DNA of 61,070 bases. Origin: Gracilibacillus oryzae (lineage in GTDB: Bacteria > Bacillota > Bacilli > Bacillales > Amphibacillaceae). Positions 35,624 through 44,770 of the stretch are shown here, in pieces. Where the stretch lies: contig NZ_ML762427.1 in assembly GCF_009498735.1 (NCBI RefSeq), positions 1 to 61,070 of the forward strand. The letters run 5' to 3'. Numbering within the stretch: position 1 is the first letter of the stretch; every line of letters begins with the position of its first letter. The notes beneath the pieces were generated by a model. It saw only the letters and a list, made by a program, of their open reading frames with translations. It did no database searches and was not told the DNA's origin. A program made the position numbers and the translations under genes.

Positions 35624-36493
35624 ATGTCAAAAACAATTGGTTTTATCGGGACAGGTGTAATGGGACGAAGCATGGCACAAAATTTAATGAACCACGGACA
35701 CGAAGTTCATGTTTACACAAGGTCAAAGGAAAAAGCGGCTGATGTTATCAAGAATGGCGCGATTTGGCAAGACACTGTTGCCGATCTGGCGGGCAAAGCT
35801 GAAATTATTATCACTATTGTTGGTTACCCAAGTGATGTCGAGCAGGTTTATTTCGGTCAGGAAGGAATTATCGAGAATGCTCAACCAAACAGTTATCTCA
35901 TTGATATGACAACCTCCGACCCTTTACTTGCAGAGAAAATTCATCAACATGCAAAAGAGAAGCAACTCCATGCATTAGATGCCCCTGTTTCAGGTGGCGA
36001 CATTGGTGCAAAAAACGGGAAACTCTCGATTATGGTTGGTGGAACGAAGGATGCCTATCAAGCAGTCCTTCCGATTTTAGAATGTATGGGTGAAAATATT
36101 GTTCATCAAGGTCCTGCCGGTGCGGGACAGCACACTAAAATGGCGAACCAAATAACGATCGCCTCTAATATGATCGGTGTTTCTGAAGCCATTATGTATG
36201 CCAGAAAAGCAGGTCTGGATCCTGCTCAGGTGCTTAAAAGCATCTCTTCTGGTGCGGCCGGAAGCTGGTCGCTCAGTAACTTAGCACCAAGAATGATGGA
36301 ACAAGACTATGCACCCGGCTTTTATATCAAACATTTTATTAAGGATATGAAGATTGCGCTCCAATCCGCTAAAAATATGGGATTAAGCACACCCGGACTG
36401 GAAATTTCGTTAAAGTTATATGAAGAATTAGCGGAAAAAGGGGAAGAAGACAGCGGTACACAGGCACTGATCAAATGGTTTGAGCAAAATTAA
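35624..36493 (+). CDS. NAD(P)-dependent beta-hydroxyacid dehydrogenase (YkwC-like)
   Basis: A 289-residue 3-hydroxyisobutyrate dehydrogenase family enzyme. The N-terminal Rossmann motif is GFIGTGVMGRSMAQNL, the substrate loop is DAPVSGGDIGAKNGKLSIM, and the catalytic Lys is in GAGQHTKMANQ. The length fits YkwC of B. subtilis. The true substrate is uncertain (3-hydroxyisobutyrate, tartronate semialdehyde or another beta-hydroxyacid). Confidence 0.88.
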   Translation: MSKTIGFIGTGVMGRSMAQNLMNHGHEVHVYTRSKEKAADVIKNGAIWQDTVADLAGKAEIIITIVGYPSDVEQVYFGQEGIIENAQPNSYLIDMTTSDPLLAEKIHQHAKEKQLHALDAPVSGGDIGAKNGKLSIMVGGTKDAYQAVLPILECMGENIVHQGPAGAGQHTKMANQITIASNMIGVSEAIMYARKAGLDPAQVLKSISSGAAGSWSLSNLAPRMMEQDYAPGFYIKHFIKDMKIALQSAKNMGLSTPGLEISLKLYEELAEKGEEDSGTQALIKWFEQN

Positions 36494-36531
36494 GTGGTGA
36501 AGAGCATCCATCTTTGTGATAGATGCTCTTG

Positions 36532-36858
36532 TTAACTTTCTGCTGATAAGATATTGTCTAATGTTATGGTGATTCGTTCAGCGCCTTCGTTCTCTACCCT
36601 GATTGTCTGGCTATAGCGATCAATCCGGATAATAGATACATGATCTGTTTTATATTGACGTTGTTGATAATAAGTGATAGTCACCTTTTTACGCTGGGCA
36701 TAAGCTTCTACAAGAATGCGCGCATTTTCCTCCAGCTGCTGATCATCAATTTCTTTCTTCTCTTCTATGTGATCTTCCTGCCACATTTCTCTTAATATCT
36801 TCACATGCTCTGGCAACATGAGTGATGCCCATTTAATGCTTCCTCTATCGTTATGCAT
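36532..36858 (-). CDS. YolD-like protein, partner of Y-family polymerase
   Basis: A 108-residue YolD-family protein (IKWASLMLPEHVKILREM... and the strand-rich ITITYYQQRQYK). It overlaps the 3' end of the polymerase gene by eight bases, as yqjX follows yqjW in B. subtilis. YolD proteins resemble UmuD-like modulators by context. The ATG at 36856-36858 has AGGTGG six bases upstream. Confidence 0.88.
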   Translation of the reverse strand: MHNDRGSIKWASLMLPEHVKILREMWQEDHIEEKKEIDDQQLEENARILVEAYAQRKKVTITYYQQRQYKTDHVSIIRIDRYSQTIRVENEGAERITITLDNILSAES

Positions 36859-38104
36859 AATGTCCACCTATCTTTCTACTTCTTTCCAGCGTAATTCCCT
36901 GGTCAGTATAACTGCTTGCCCTTAAGATTGCGGTCGATCCATATTTATCACGAATAGCATCCATTACATAACCAATATTGGTCTGGCGCTGGTCTTCAAA
37001 TAAAGATAACTGGATACCGACATCTCTGCTTAAATTCGTCAACGAGACAGTTGCACGTCTTATTTCACTGTAACCATCATAAAACGTATCAAATAATTGC
37101 ATACAAATCTGATGCATCGCCATTGTTATATTCGTCGGAGCATCAATCGACATTGAACGGCTGAATCCCCCTCCCACCTCTTGCGCATAACCAATGGAGA
37201 GGTGAATCGTCCGGCCATACATATGATCTTTTCGCGCCCGTCGGCATGCTTCTTCACATAATTCCAACAATACTGTTCGAATTTCTGATCCTTTATAGTT
37301 TCTTAACAATGTAATCCCATGGCCATAACCCTTCTGTTCTGCTTTGGTAAAATCCCCTTCTACCGGACTTAAGTCAATTCCCCACGCATGCCAGTATAAC
37401 TGCTCTCCAATTACTCCAAACCGCTTTTTCAATTGTTCTAATGGATGGGTCGCGAGCTGCCCTAATGAGAATATCCCCATTCGGTTTAAATGTTTTCGCA
37501 AACGGCTGCCGATCCCCCAGATTTTCCCTATTTCAACAGGCCATAATAACCTTTCAATATCTTCATACCGGCATTCTGCAATTCCATTCGCCGCTTTTTT
37601 GGCATGAATATCCATTACAACCTTTGCTAAAAATTTGTTTTCGCCAATACCAATGGCACTGGGAATGCCAAACTGGTCTAAAATCCTTTGCTGGATCATT
37701 TCCGCAGCATCCGCCGCAGATCCATATAACTTTTCTGTACCATCAAGTGTTACCCATAATTCATCAACGGAATATACGTGAATCGCCTCTTTTGGCACAA
37801 TTGTCTTCATCATTTTCGTGATTGCCAGGCTGACTTTTAAATACATCCCCATCCTTGCCGGAGCAATAATAATATTCGGGTCATTCGGTAATTCAAAAAA
37901 TCTGCTGACATTGCTTACACGATACGTTTTTTTTAATGCTGGCGAGGCTGCTAAAACGATGCTCCCCGACCTGTTCGGATCTCCCACAACAGCAAGCATC
38001 GTCTTCATCGGATCCATCCCTCTATCTACACACTCGACACTTGCATAAAAAGACCGCATATCAATACAAAGGACATTGTGTCTAGGATACGTTGAATAAT
38101 CCAA
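36851..38104 (-). CDS. Y-family (UvrX/YqjW-type) translesion DNA polymerase
   Basis: A 417-residue Y-family polymerase of the ImpB/MucB/UvrX subgroup. Catalytic acidic residues sit in CIDMRSFYASVECV (about residue 15) and VYSVDELWVTLDG (about residue 115). The thumb and little-finger domains follow (GIGSRLRKHLNRMG, GHGITL). The start is TTG 38102-38104 with GAGGAGG seven bases upstream. A LexA box lies 20 bases upstream, so expression should belong to the SOS response. Confidence 0.9.
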   Translation of the reverse strand: MDYSTYPRHNVLCIDMRSFYASVECVDRGMDPMKTMLAVVGDPNRSGSIVLAASPALKKTYRVSNVSRFFELPNDPNIIIAPARMGMYLKVSLAITKMMKTIVPKEAIHVYSVDELWVTLDGTEKLYGSAADAAEMIQQRILDQFGIPSAIGIGENKFLAKVVMDIHAKKAANGIAECRYEDIERLLWPVEIGKIWGIGSRLRKHLNRMGIFSLGQLATHPLEQLKKRFGVIGEQLYWHAWGIDLSPVEGDFTKAEQKGYGHGITLLRNYKGSEIRTVLLELCEEACRRARKDHMYGRTIHLSIGYAQEVGGGFSRSMSIDAPTNITMAMHQICMQLFDTFYDGYSEIRRATVSLTNLSRDVGIQLSLFEDQRQTNIGYVMDAIRDKYGSTAILRASSYTDQGITLERSRKIGGHYA

Positions 38105-38124
38105 TGTCACTCCTCCTCTAAATA

Positions 38125-38147
38125 AGAACACTTGTTCTAATTATACC
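38125..38147 (-). promoter_or_regulatory. LexA (SOS) box with extended -10 promoter
   Basis: AGAACACTTGTTCT (38125-38138) is a perfect palindrome of the GAAC-N4-GTTC form bound by Bacillus LexA. It lies just downstream of an extended -10 box TGGTATAAT (38140-38148 on the minus strand), where bound LexA would block initiation. Confidence 0.88.
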
Positions 38148-38233
38148 ACGGAACTCATGTTTGTATACGTGTAAAATTATCCCATATCTTCTATAGGAGG
38201 AAGAGCAGGCACACCGCGGCTGTTGGGTAAAAT

Positions 38234-38545
38234 AAATGCCTTGAGGTTTTCCTTTTCTTCTTCTGAAGGCATTTAAAGCTGGTCTGAATACCTTCAACTC
38301 TCTTCCTCCTTCCTCTCATGGCATTTAGAGCACGTCTGAATACCTTCAACTCTCTTCCTCCTTCCACTCATGGCATTTAAAACTCGTCTGAATACCTTCA
38401 GCTCCCTTTCTCCTTCCACTCATGGCATTTAGAGCACGTCTAAATACCTTCAACTCTCTTCCTCCTTCCTCTCATGGCATTTAATACTCGTCTGAATACC
38501 TTCAGCTCCCTTCCTCCTTCCTCTCATGGCATTTAAACAAGTCCA
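38234..38545. repeat. 52-bp tandem repeat array 2 (five units plus partials)
   Basis: GGCATTTA recurs at 38268, 38320, 38372, 38424, 38476 and 38528, each exactly 52 bases apart. Units read GGCATTTAGAGCACGTCTGA, then ATACCTTCAACTCTCTTCCT and a pyrimidine-rich end. A degenerate leading unit makes a 9-bp hairpin AAATGCCTT / AAGGCATTT (38234-38242, 38266-38274). No unique spacers, no coding frame. Confidence 0.92.
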
Positions 38546-38689
38546 TTACCTTGAGCACGAGCTTCGTTTTCTAACCCGCCAAAGTAAAATGTCAACATAT
38601 TGACACTTTCTTACAGGGTCCTCTTCAAAATAGATTGAGAACTGACAAGAAACGTGATAAAATATCTTCTTGCAAGAATATAAAAGAGG

Positions 38690-38838
38690 TTGTTCAAAAA
38701 GTCCGGTAAAAATGACACATCGTATTTCTTCGTTGGCTTGGTTCTCCGCTGCTCACGTATGAAAAGCATACGTCCGCTGCTCAAACCTGCGCCGCATTGA
38801 ACTACTCGGTCCTTTTCATCCTCCTTTTTGAACACGCA
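38690..38838. repeat. MITE-like repeat family 1, full copy B
   Basis: TGTTCAAAAAGTCCGGT at the left and CTTTTTGAACACGC at the right are the inverted ends. The centre has TCCGCTGCTCACGTAT, GAAAAG and CATACGTCCGCTGC, which forms an ACGTATG/CATACGT hairpin. The copies at 769-952 and 17435-17537 share these blocks. It lies 65 bases upstream of trhO. Confidence 0.8.
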
Positions 38839-38904
38839 GTAAAAGAATAAAACCAACCTAAAACATTTATATCTTGCAAATATGAATTGATAGGTGGTAG
38901 AAAA

Positions 38905-39882
38905 ATGGAAAACCAAGAAAAGTATCAAGTATTGTTGTATTATAAGTTCGTGACAATTGAAGATCCGGAAACATTTGCTCAGGAGCACTTAGCATTCTGT
39001 AAAGACCTAGAGCTAAAAGGCCGTATTCTGATAGCAGAAGAAGGTATTAATGGTACTGTTTCTGGAACAGTGGAACAAACAAACAAGTATATGGAAGCAA
39101 TGCACAATGATCCGAAATTCAGTGACATGGTATTCAAGATCGATGAAGCAGAAGGACATGCATTCAAGAAAATGCACTGCCGTCATCGCCCGGAACTGGT
39201 AACCCTTCGTTTAGGTGAGGAAGACGTAGATCCGCGCGAAAAGAACGCAGACTTCTTAACACCGAAAGAATTTTATGAAGCAATGAAAGAAGAAAATACC
39301 GTAATTTTAGATACGAGAAATGACTATGAATATGAATTAGGCCATTTTCGCGGGGCAATTAACCCTGATATTGAGACTTTCCGTGACCTTCCTGAGTGGA
39401 TTGAAGATCACCGCGAAGAATTAGAAGGCAAAAAAGTATTAATGTATTGTACTGGCGGAATCCGCTGCGAGAAATTCGGCGGATGGATGAAAGAAAAGGG
39501 ATTTGATGATGTCGGTCAGCTTCACGGCGGAATTGTCACATATGGGAAAGATCCTGAAGTACAGGGCGAATTATGGGACGGACAACTGTACGTGTTCGAT
39601 GAGCGTATTACAGTACCTGTTAACCGAAAAGAGCATGTGATTGTTGGAAAAGATTATTTCGATGGACAGCCATGCGAACGTTATATAAATTGTGCTAACC
39701 CGGAATGTAACAGACAAATGTTAGCATCTGAAGAAAATGAACATAAATACATGCGCGGATGTTCACCTGAATGTCGTGTACACCCTCGCAGCTTATATAT
39801 AAAAGAGCATGAGTTAACAGAAGAAGAAGTTCAAGCACGTCTTGACCGTATTGCAGAAGAAGACGGTGTGACTCACGCATAA
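38905..39882 (+). CDS. trhO: tRNA uridine(34) hydroxylase TrhO (rhodanese family)
   Basis: A 325-residue protein that makes 5-hydroxyuridine at tRNA position 34. It has an N-terminal acylphosphatase-like domain (LEAEGI..GTVSG-like [16 protein letters not shown]), a rhodanese domain with active Cys in [18 protein letters not shown], and a C-terminal Cys-rich segment ([16 protein letters not shown]). The ATG at 38905 has AGGTGG upstream. It is equivalent to YbfQ of B. subtilis. Confidence 0.93.
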   Translation: MENQEKYQVLLYYKFVTIEDPETFAQEHLAFCKDLELKGRILIAEEGINGTVSGTVEQTNKYMEAMHNDPKFSDMVFKIDEAEGHAFKKMHCRHRPELVTLRLGEEDVDPREKNADFLTPKEFYEAMKEENTVILDTRNDYEYELGHFRGAINPDIETFRDLPEWIEDHREELEGKKVLMYCTGGIRCEKFGGWMKEKGFDDVGQLHGGIVTYGKDPEVQGELWDGQLYVFDERITVPVNRKEHVIVGKDYFDGQPCERYINCANPECNRQMLASEENEHKYMRGCSPECRVHPRSLYIKEHELTEEEVQARLDRIAEEDGVTHA

Positions 39883-39886
39883 TTGG

Positions 39887-39916
39887 AAAGGCATGCCATT
39901 ATGGCGTGCCTTTTTG
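39887..39916 (+). terminator. Rho-independent terminator of trhO
   Basis: AAAGGCATGCCAT pairs with ATGGCGTGCCTTT (one mismatch), followed by TTTTTG. Confidence 0.88.
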
Positions 39917-39983
39917 TTATGAGCATAATACGATCAATTGCTGTAAGATTATGCTAACATCTTGATTAAAAGGAGGAATGACT

Positions 39984-40463
39984 ATGTCAGTCTTTGATAT
40001 CTCAGTTGAAACAGTAAACGGAAGCGAAAAAAAGGTAAATGACTATAAAGCGAAAGCTATCATTGTTGTTAATACTGCGAGCAAGTGCGGCTTTACCCCT
40101 CAATTCGACGGACTGCAGGAATTATATAATAAATATAAAGAGGATGGATTGGAGATTTTAGGTTTTCCAAGCAGCCAATTTATGAACCAGGAACCAGGTT
40201 CAAGTGAAGAGGCAGAGGAATTTTGCCGGCTAAACTACGGGGTAAGTTTCCCGATGTTTGCCAAAATCGATGTACGCGGAAAAAATGCCCATCCGCTCTT
40301 TAAGCATTTAACCAAAGCTGCCCCCGGCATTATCTCTGATCAAGTAAAATGGAACTTCACAAAATTCCTCATTGACGGGGAAGGCAATGTAATCAAACGT
40401 TACGCTCCAAAGACAGAACCAAAAGATATAGAAGATGATATAAAAGAACTAATTTATAAATAG
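39984..40463 (+). CDS. bsaA: Glutathione peroxidase-like thiol peroxidase (BsaA/Gpx)
   Basis: A 159-residue Gpx-fold peroxidase. The catalytic Cys is in [16 protein letters not shown] (about residue 35), with [16 protein letters not shown] and [10 protein letters not shown] forming the Gln and Trp/Asn parts of the catalytic tetrad. Bacillaceae enzymes of this type are cysteine-based and probably use thioredoxin. The ATG at 39984 follows AGGAGG by seven bases. Confidence 0.9.
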   Translation: MSVFDISVETVNGSEKKVNDYKAKAIIVVNTASKCGFTPQFDGLQELYNKYKEDGLEILGFPSSQFMNQEPGSSEEAEEFCRLNYGVSFPMFAKIDVRGKNAHPLFKHLTKAAPGIISDQVKWNFTKFLIDGEGNVIKRYAPKTEPKDIEDDIKELIYK

Positions 40464-40471
40464 CAACTAAC

Positions 40472-40504
40472 TTGACGGAGTTTTTTATACTTCGTCATTT
40501 TTCA
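40472..40504 (+). terminator. Weak hairpin after bsaA
   Basis: TGACGGAG pairs with CTTCGTCA (one mismatch) before TTTTT. The remaining gap to 40706 shows nothing I recognise. Confidence 0.5.
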
Positions 40505-40706
40505 TGCCATTGTCTCCCTCTCCTTCACAATCTAACCCTGTTAATCCATTCTCATTTGTTAACCAATGAAATATACTGTCAGATAATCTCCCAATAAACA
40601 TGACGTTTTATCTACCTATATAGTAATATCGACTCACGTTATAATTCTATTTAGTAATAAATACAGCATAGACTTCATAATTCACTATTTCGAAGGGATG
40701 ATCTTT

Positions 40707-42990
40707 ATGGAAACGTTGCAATTGCACTTGGACTTTGTATGGTTAATACTTGCCTCCATATTAGTCTTTTTTATGCAGGCCGGTTTTACCGCCTTAGAAG
40801 CAGGCCTTGTCAGAGCAAAAAATTCGATCAATGTCGCAATTAAAAATGTCAGTGATTTATTAATTGCATCCGTAGTCTTTGCATTGTTTGGATTCGGCAT
40901 TATGTTCGGAGATTCAGCATCTGGCTGGTTTGGAACAGATTTATATTTCTTTCAAGGATTAGATACAGACCCATGGAACTGGGCTTTTTTATTTTTTCAA
41001 ATTGTATTTGCAGGTACTGCTGCTACCATTGTATCTGGTGCCATAGCAGAAGGCGTGAAGTTTGGTGTTTATTTAATCGGAACATTCTTTATTGTCCTCA
41101 TCATTTACCCTGTATTCGGTCATTGGGCATGGGGAAGTTTGCTAAATCCTGACCAGGCTGGCTGGTTAGAGCAATTGGGCTTTGTCGATTTTGCAGGTTC
41201 CACTGTCGTTCATTCCATTGGCGGCTGGGTGGCATTAGCAGCAGCGATCGTTGTCGGTCCACGAGTAGGAAAGTATGTTGACGGAAAAGTCCATTCAATG
41301 AAACCATCTAATGTTGTCCTGGCGGCACTTGGTGTATTTATTTTATGGCTGGGATGGTTCGGTTTTAATGCCGGTTCTACTGCGACTGGTGATACATCCA
41401 TTGCCCAGATTGCATTAAATACACATTTAGCTGCAGCTGCCGGGGGATTATTCGCCATGATTACTAGCTGGATACTGTTTCAACAACCAAAAGCAGAGGA
41501 TATATTAAATGGAGTTCTGGCTGGATTAGTTTCTGTAACAGCAGGTGCTGCCGTATTAACACCATTAATGGCACTAGTAGTTGGAGCAATAGGCGGGATT
41601 ATAGTTGTATTCTCTCTTATTTTTATCGACAAGGTATGGAAGATTGATGACGCAATTGGCGCTATTTCCGTTCACGGCGTGTGCGGGGCATGGGGTACTT
41701 TAGCTGTCGGATTATTTGGCACAATGGCTTTATTACCCAACGAAACAAGAATGGAACAGATTCTAGTGCAAGGACTTGGTGCAGCTGTGGCATTTGTATG
41801 GGGGTTTGTCCTTGGATGGATTGTTTATAAAACGCTTGGATTATTTATGACCATTCGCCCCAAAAAAGAAGAAGAGATTCAAGGTCTTAATGTCAGTGAA
41901 CATGGAGCATCGATCGCTATGGTTGATACAATTCAGTCCATGCAGGATATCGCGAATGCAGCAGGTGACTTAACCAAAACAATGAAAGTAGAGCCAGGTG
42001 AAGATACTTATGAATTAAATCATGCTTTTAATAAATTATTAAGTCAACTGAACACATTGATAAATAAAGTAAAAAAAGCGTCCTATTATGTTGAATACTC
42101 TTCTGTAGATTTAATCAATGTAACAACAGATCTTAAAGAAAAAAGTAAAGAACAAGTAGAAACAATCGAAACGACCCATCAAGTGTTTTTGAAAACTGAT
42201 AAGAAGCTGGAAGAAGAATTAGAGCGAGAAAATGAAGTGATCGCAAGCAACCATTCAGCAATTCTTTTCTTCTGTCGAGCATGTCGGCGAAAAGGTGGAA
42301 ACATTAACAGAAGAAATGCAAAACATCCGAACAATTATGGATGAAATAACCCAAACCAATGGTGAAGTAAACAAAACGATTGATCATTATCAAAAACAAA
42401 CAGCTCAAGTACAGCAGTTTTCGGATAGAAGTGATACAGTTATGCAAGCAATTCATGACATTGCAGAACAAATCAATCTGTTAGCATTAAATGCGGAAAT
42501 TGAAGCAGCACATGCCGGAGAGTTTGGGAAGGGATTCGCTGTTGTTGCTGCAGAAGTACGGAAATTAGCAAAGCAGTCTAAACAATCTTCATTAGAGATT
42601 AAAGAAATCATGGAAGGTACTGTTCATACGATACAAAAAGAACAAACAGGATTTACGAGATTGTCATCCAAGTTACAAAAACTCTCCAATCAATTGCTCT
42701 TTATGCCAGATAAATTTCATCAGATGGATGATGAAGTGAATGACATTCATGCTATTATGAATGATTTTTCGGTGAATCTGCAATTAATGAGCAAGGATAC
42801 ATCTGAAATGCTTGAAAGCAAACATGAGCAAAAAATTAATTTCCAGCATATGAGTGAAAAAATAGAAAAGATATTTGAACAAATGAAAGAAAGTGATGTA
42901 TCGATTGAAGATATGACTGAGAAAATCAGACATATGAAAGAGGAAAGCATGACACTATCACAAACAGTCAAAAAGTTTAAAACAACCTGA
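40707..42990 (+). pseudogene. Ammonium transporter fused to methyl-accepting chemotaxis signalling domain, frameshifted
   Basis: About 760 codons in two frames. Residues 1-378 are a complete Amt/AmtB channel: eleven helices, twin histidines in FAGSTVVHSIGG and ISVHGVCGAWG. A linker follows (EIQGLNVSEHG..., then a coiled coil, about 379-515). At the TTTT run 42265-42268 the frame is one base too long: the first frame ends at 42344, while the +1 frame continues without a stop to 42990. Dropping one T restores [20 protein letters not shown] and the chemoreceptor hairpin tip [19 protein letters not shown] then [15 protein letters not shown] (about residue 585). There is no HAMP and no periplasmic sensor. 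Ammonium passage through Amt would be read by CheA/CheW. The second part could start only at the ATG 42295. Not certain whether the shift is real or a sequence error. Confidence 0.85.
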
Positions 42991-43021
42991 TATTAGTAGA
43001 AAAACTTGCTTTGAGTATAAG

Positions 43022-43064
43022 AAAAGAGCTGTAAAAACGCCATACACGTTTCACAGCTCTTTTT
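43022..43064. terminator. Bidirectional terminator between amt-mcp and ribH
   Basis: AAAAGAGCTGTAAAAACG (43022-43039) pairs with CGTTTCACAGCTCTTTT (43047-43063). It has T-tracts on both strands and serves the two convergent transcripts. Confidence 0.88.
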
Positions 43065-43068
43065 CCTT

Positions 43069-43536
43069 TTAGCCAATTTCTTTTAACAGATTCGCCATTT
43101 CAATCGCAGAAACAGCCGCTTCTGCTCCTTTATTCCCTGCTTTCGTACCAGCTCGTTCAATTGCCTGCTCAATGGTATCTGTTGTTAAGACACCGAAAAT
43201 CACCGGAATGCCTGCATCCATTGATACACTTGCCACACCTTTTGATACTTCATTGCTCACATAATCAAAGTGCGGAGTAGAACCTCTGATCACTGTCCCT
43301 AAAGTTACCACTGCATCATATTTTCCTGATGCCGCCATTTTCTTCGCAACCAGTGGGATTTCAAATGCTCCAGGTACCCAGGCAACATCTACATCATTTT
43401 CCACTACGCCATGGCGACGGAACGCATCTTCCGCACCGCTCAGTAATTTACCTGTAATAAACTCATTAAATCTCCCAACAACAATCCCTACTTTTAACCC
43501 TGTACCTACTAAATTCCCTTCGAATGTTTTACCCAT
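43069..43536 (-). CDS. ribH: 6,7-dimethyl-8-ribityllumazine synthase
   Basis: A 155-residue lumazine synthase joining the ribE, ribAB and ribD products into the riboflavin pathway. Motifs [28 protein letters not shown] and [14 protein letters not shown] are seen; His in TPHFDYV is the proton donor. ATG 43534-43536 has GGAGGAGG upstream. It is the last gene of the FMN-riboswitch operon. Confidence 0.95.
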   Translation of the reverse strand: MGKTFEGNLVGTGLKVGIVVGRFNEFITGKLLSGAEDAFRRHGVVENDVDVAWVPGAFEIPLVAKKMAASGKYDAVVTLGTVIRGSTPHFDYVSNEVSKGVASVSMDAGIPVIFGVLTTDTIEQAIERAGTKAGNKGAEAAVSAIEMANLLKEIG

Positions 43537-43615
43537 GTTAAATTCCTCCTCCATTTTGGTTGTGTTTTACATGTAATAAATGATCTAGTTTTTCCACTTT
43601 TGTTTGTAAGTATTT

Positions 43616-44758
43616 TTAATTGTTTTTATTGGAGGGAATTTCGATTTCTTTTCTTCCAACCAATTCCAGTCCGTACTCTTTCATGCTGGATAATTTACGC
43701 GGATTATTTGTCAGCAAATCAATTTTGCCAACACCTAAATCTCTTAAGATCTGCACACTAATCGCATAATCTCTTAAGTCGTCAGGAAAACCGAGCTGAT
43801 GGTTCGCTTCCACCGTATCATAGCCTTCTTCTTGCAGTTTATATGCTTTCATTTTATTAATAAGGCCAATTCCTCTGCCTTCCTGACGCATATAGACAAG
43901 AACACCTTTTCCTTCTTTTTCAATTTCGCGCAATGCTTTTTCGAGTTGCGGTCCGCAGTCACAACGCTCGGAACCAAACGCATCACCAGTCAGGCATTCC
44001 GAATGTACCCGTACAAGTGTAGGTTCTTCTGGCGTTATCTCCCCTTTATATAAGGCAACATGCTCTTGGCCTGTATATTTTTCCGTATAGGCAACCAGTT
44101 TAAAGTCACCATAAGCTGTTGGCAGATTAATTTCCGTTTCCTTGACGATCAGCTGGTCATATCGCTTCCGATATTGAACTAGTTCACTGATCGAGATCAT
44201 CGGCATCTGATGGGTTTCCGCAATCTTCTCTAAATCAGGTCTGCGCGCCATTGATCCATCTTCCTTCATAATTTCACAAATGATCGAGACTGGTTTCGCA
44301 CCAGCTAAACGAGCTAAGTCGACTGCTGCCTCTGTATGACCTGTTCTTTCCAAAACGCCAGCATCTCTTCCAACTAGAGGGAATATATGCCCTGGCCGTT
44401 TAAAATCAAAAGCAGTTGTTTCATCATCCACTAATTTCTCGATCGTTAATGATCTTTCCTGAGCGCTTATTCCTGTATGGGTTGTATGATAATCGATACT
44501 GACTGTAAAATTTGTGCCATGATCATCCGTATTTCTCGCAACCATTGCCCCAAGCTGAAAGCGATCGGCATACTTTTGTGACATTGGCACACATATAAGG
44601 CCTCGCCCTTCTTTTGCCATAAAATTAATAACCTCTGGAGTGACCTTGTCTGCTAATGCCAAAAAGTCTCCCTCATTTTCACGATCTTCATCATCTACCA
44701 CAATAATGATCTCACCATTTTTCAATGCTTCAATTGCTTCTTCCACCGTATGTTTCAT
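43616..44758 (-). CDS. ribBA: Bifunctional DHBP synthase / GTP cyclohydrolase II
   Basis: A 380-residue fusion. The N-terminal DHBP synthase domain (1-200) has VDDEDRENEGDFL and RTGHTEAAVDL. The C-terminal GTP cyclohydrolase II (205-380) has zinc ligands in HSECLTGDAFGSERCDCGPQ and YMRQEGRGIGL. It supplies both precursors for riboflavin. ATG 44756-44758 is seven bases from AAGGAGG; a GTG one codon earlier is also possible. Confidence 0.95.
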   Translation of the reverse strand: MKHTVEEAIEALKNGEIIIVVDDEDRENEGDFLALADKVTPEVINFMAKEGRGLICVPMSQKYADRFQLGAMVARNTDDHGTNFTVSIDYHTTHTGISAQERSLTIEKLVDDETTAFDFKRPGHIFPLVGRDAGVLERTGHTEAAVDLARLAGAKPVSIICEIMKEDGSMARRPDLEKIAETHQMPMISISELVQYRKRYDQLIVKETEINLPTAYGDFKLVAYTEKYTGQEHVALYKGEITPEEPTLVRVHSECLTGDAFGSERCDCGPQLEKALREIEKEGKGVLVYMRQEGRGIGLINKMKAYKLQEEGYDTVEANHQLGFPDDLRDYAISVQILRDLGVGKIDLLTNNPRKLSSMKEYGLELVGRKEIEIPSNKNN

Positions 44759-44770
44759 CACAGTACCTCC

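Noticed and set aside
38234-38545. Possible CRISPR array
   Set aside because: The 52-base units are contiguous, with no unique spacers, no palindromic CRISPR repeat of 28-37 bases, and no cas genes in the window.
38611-38988. 125-codon minus-strand frame over the trhO upstream region
   Set aside because: It runs through the repeat copy B and into trhO antisense and has no ribosome site or family likeness.
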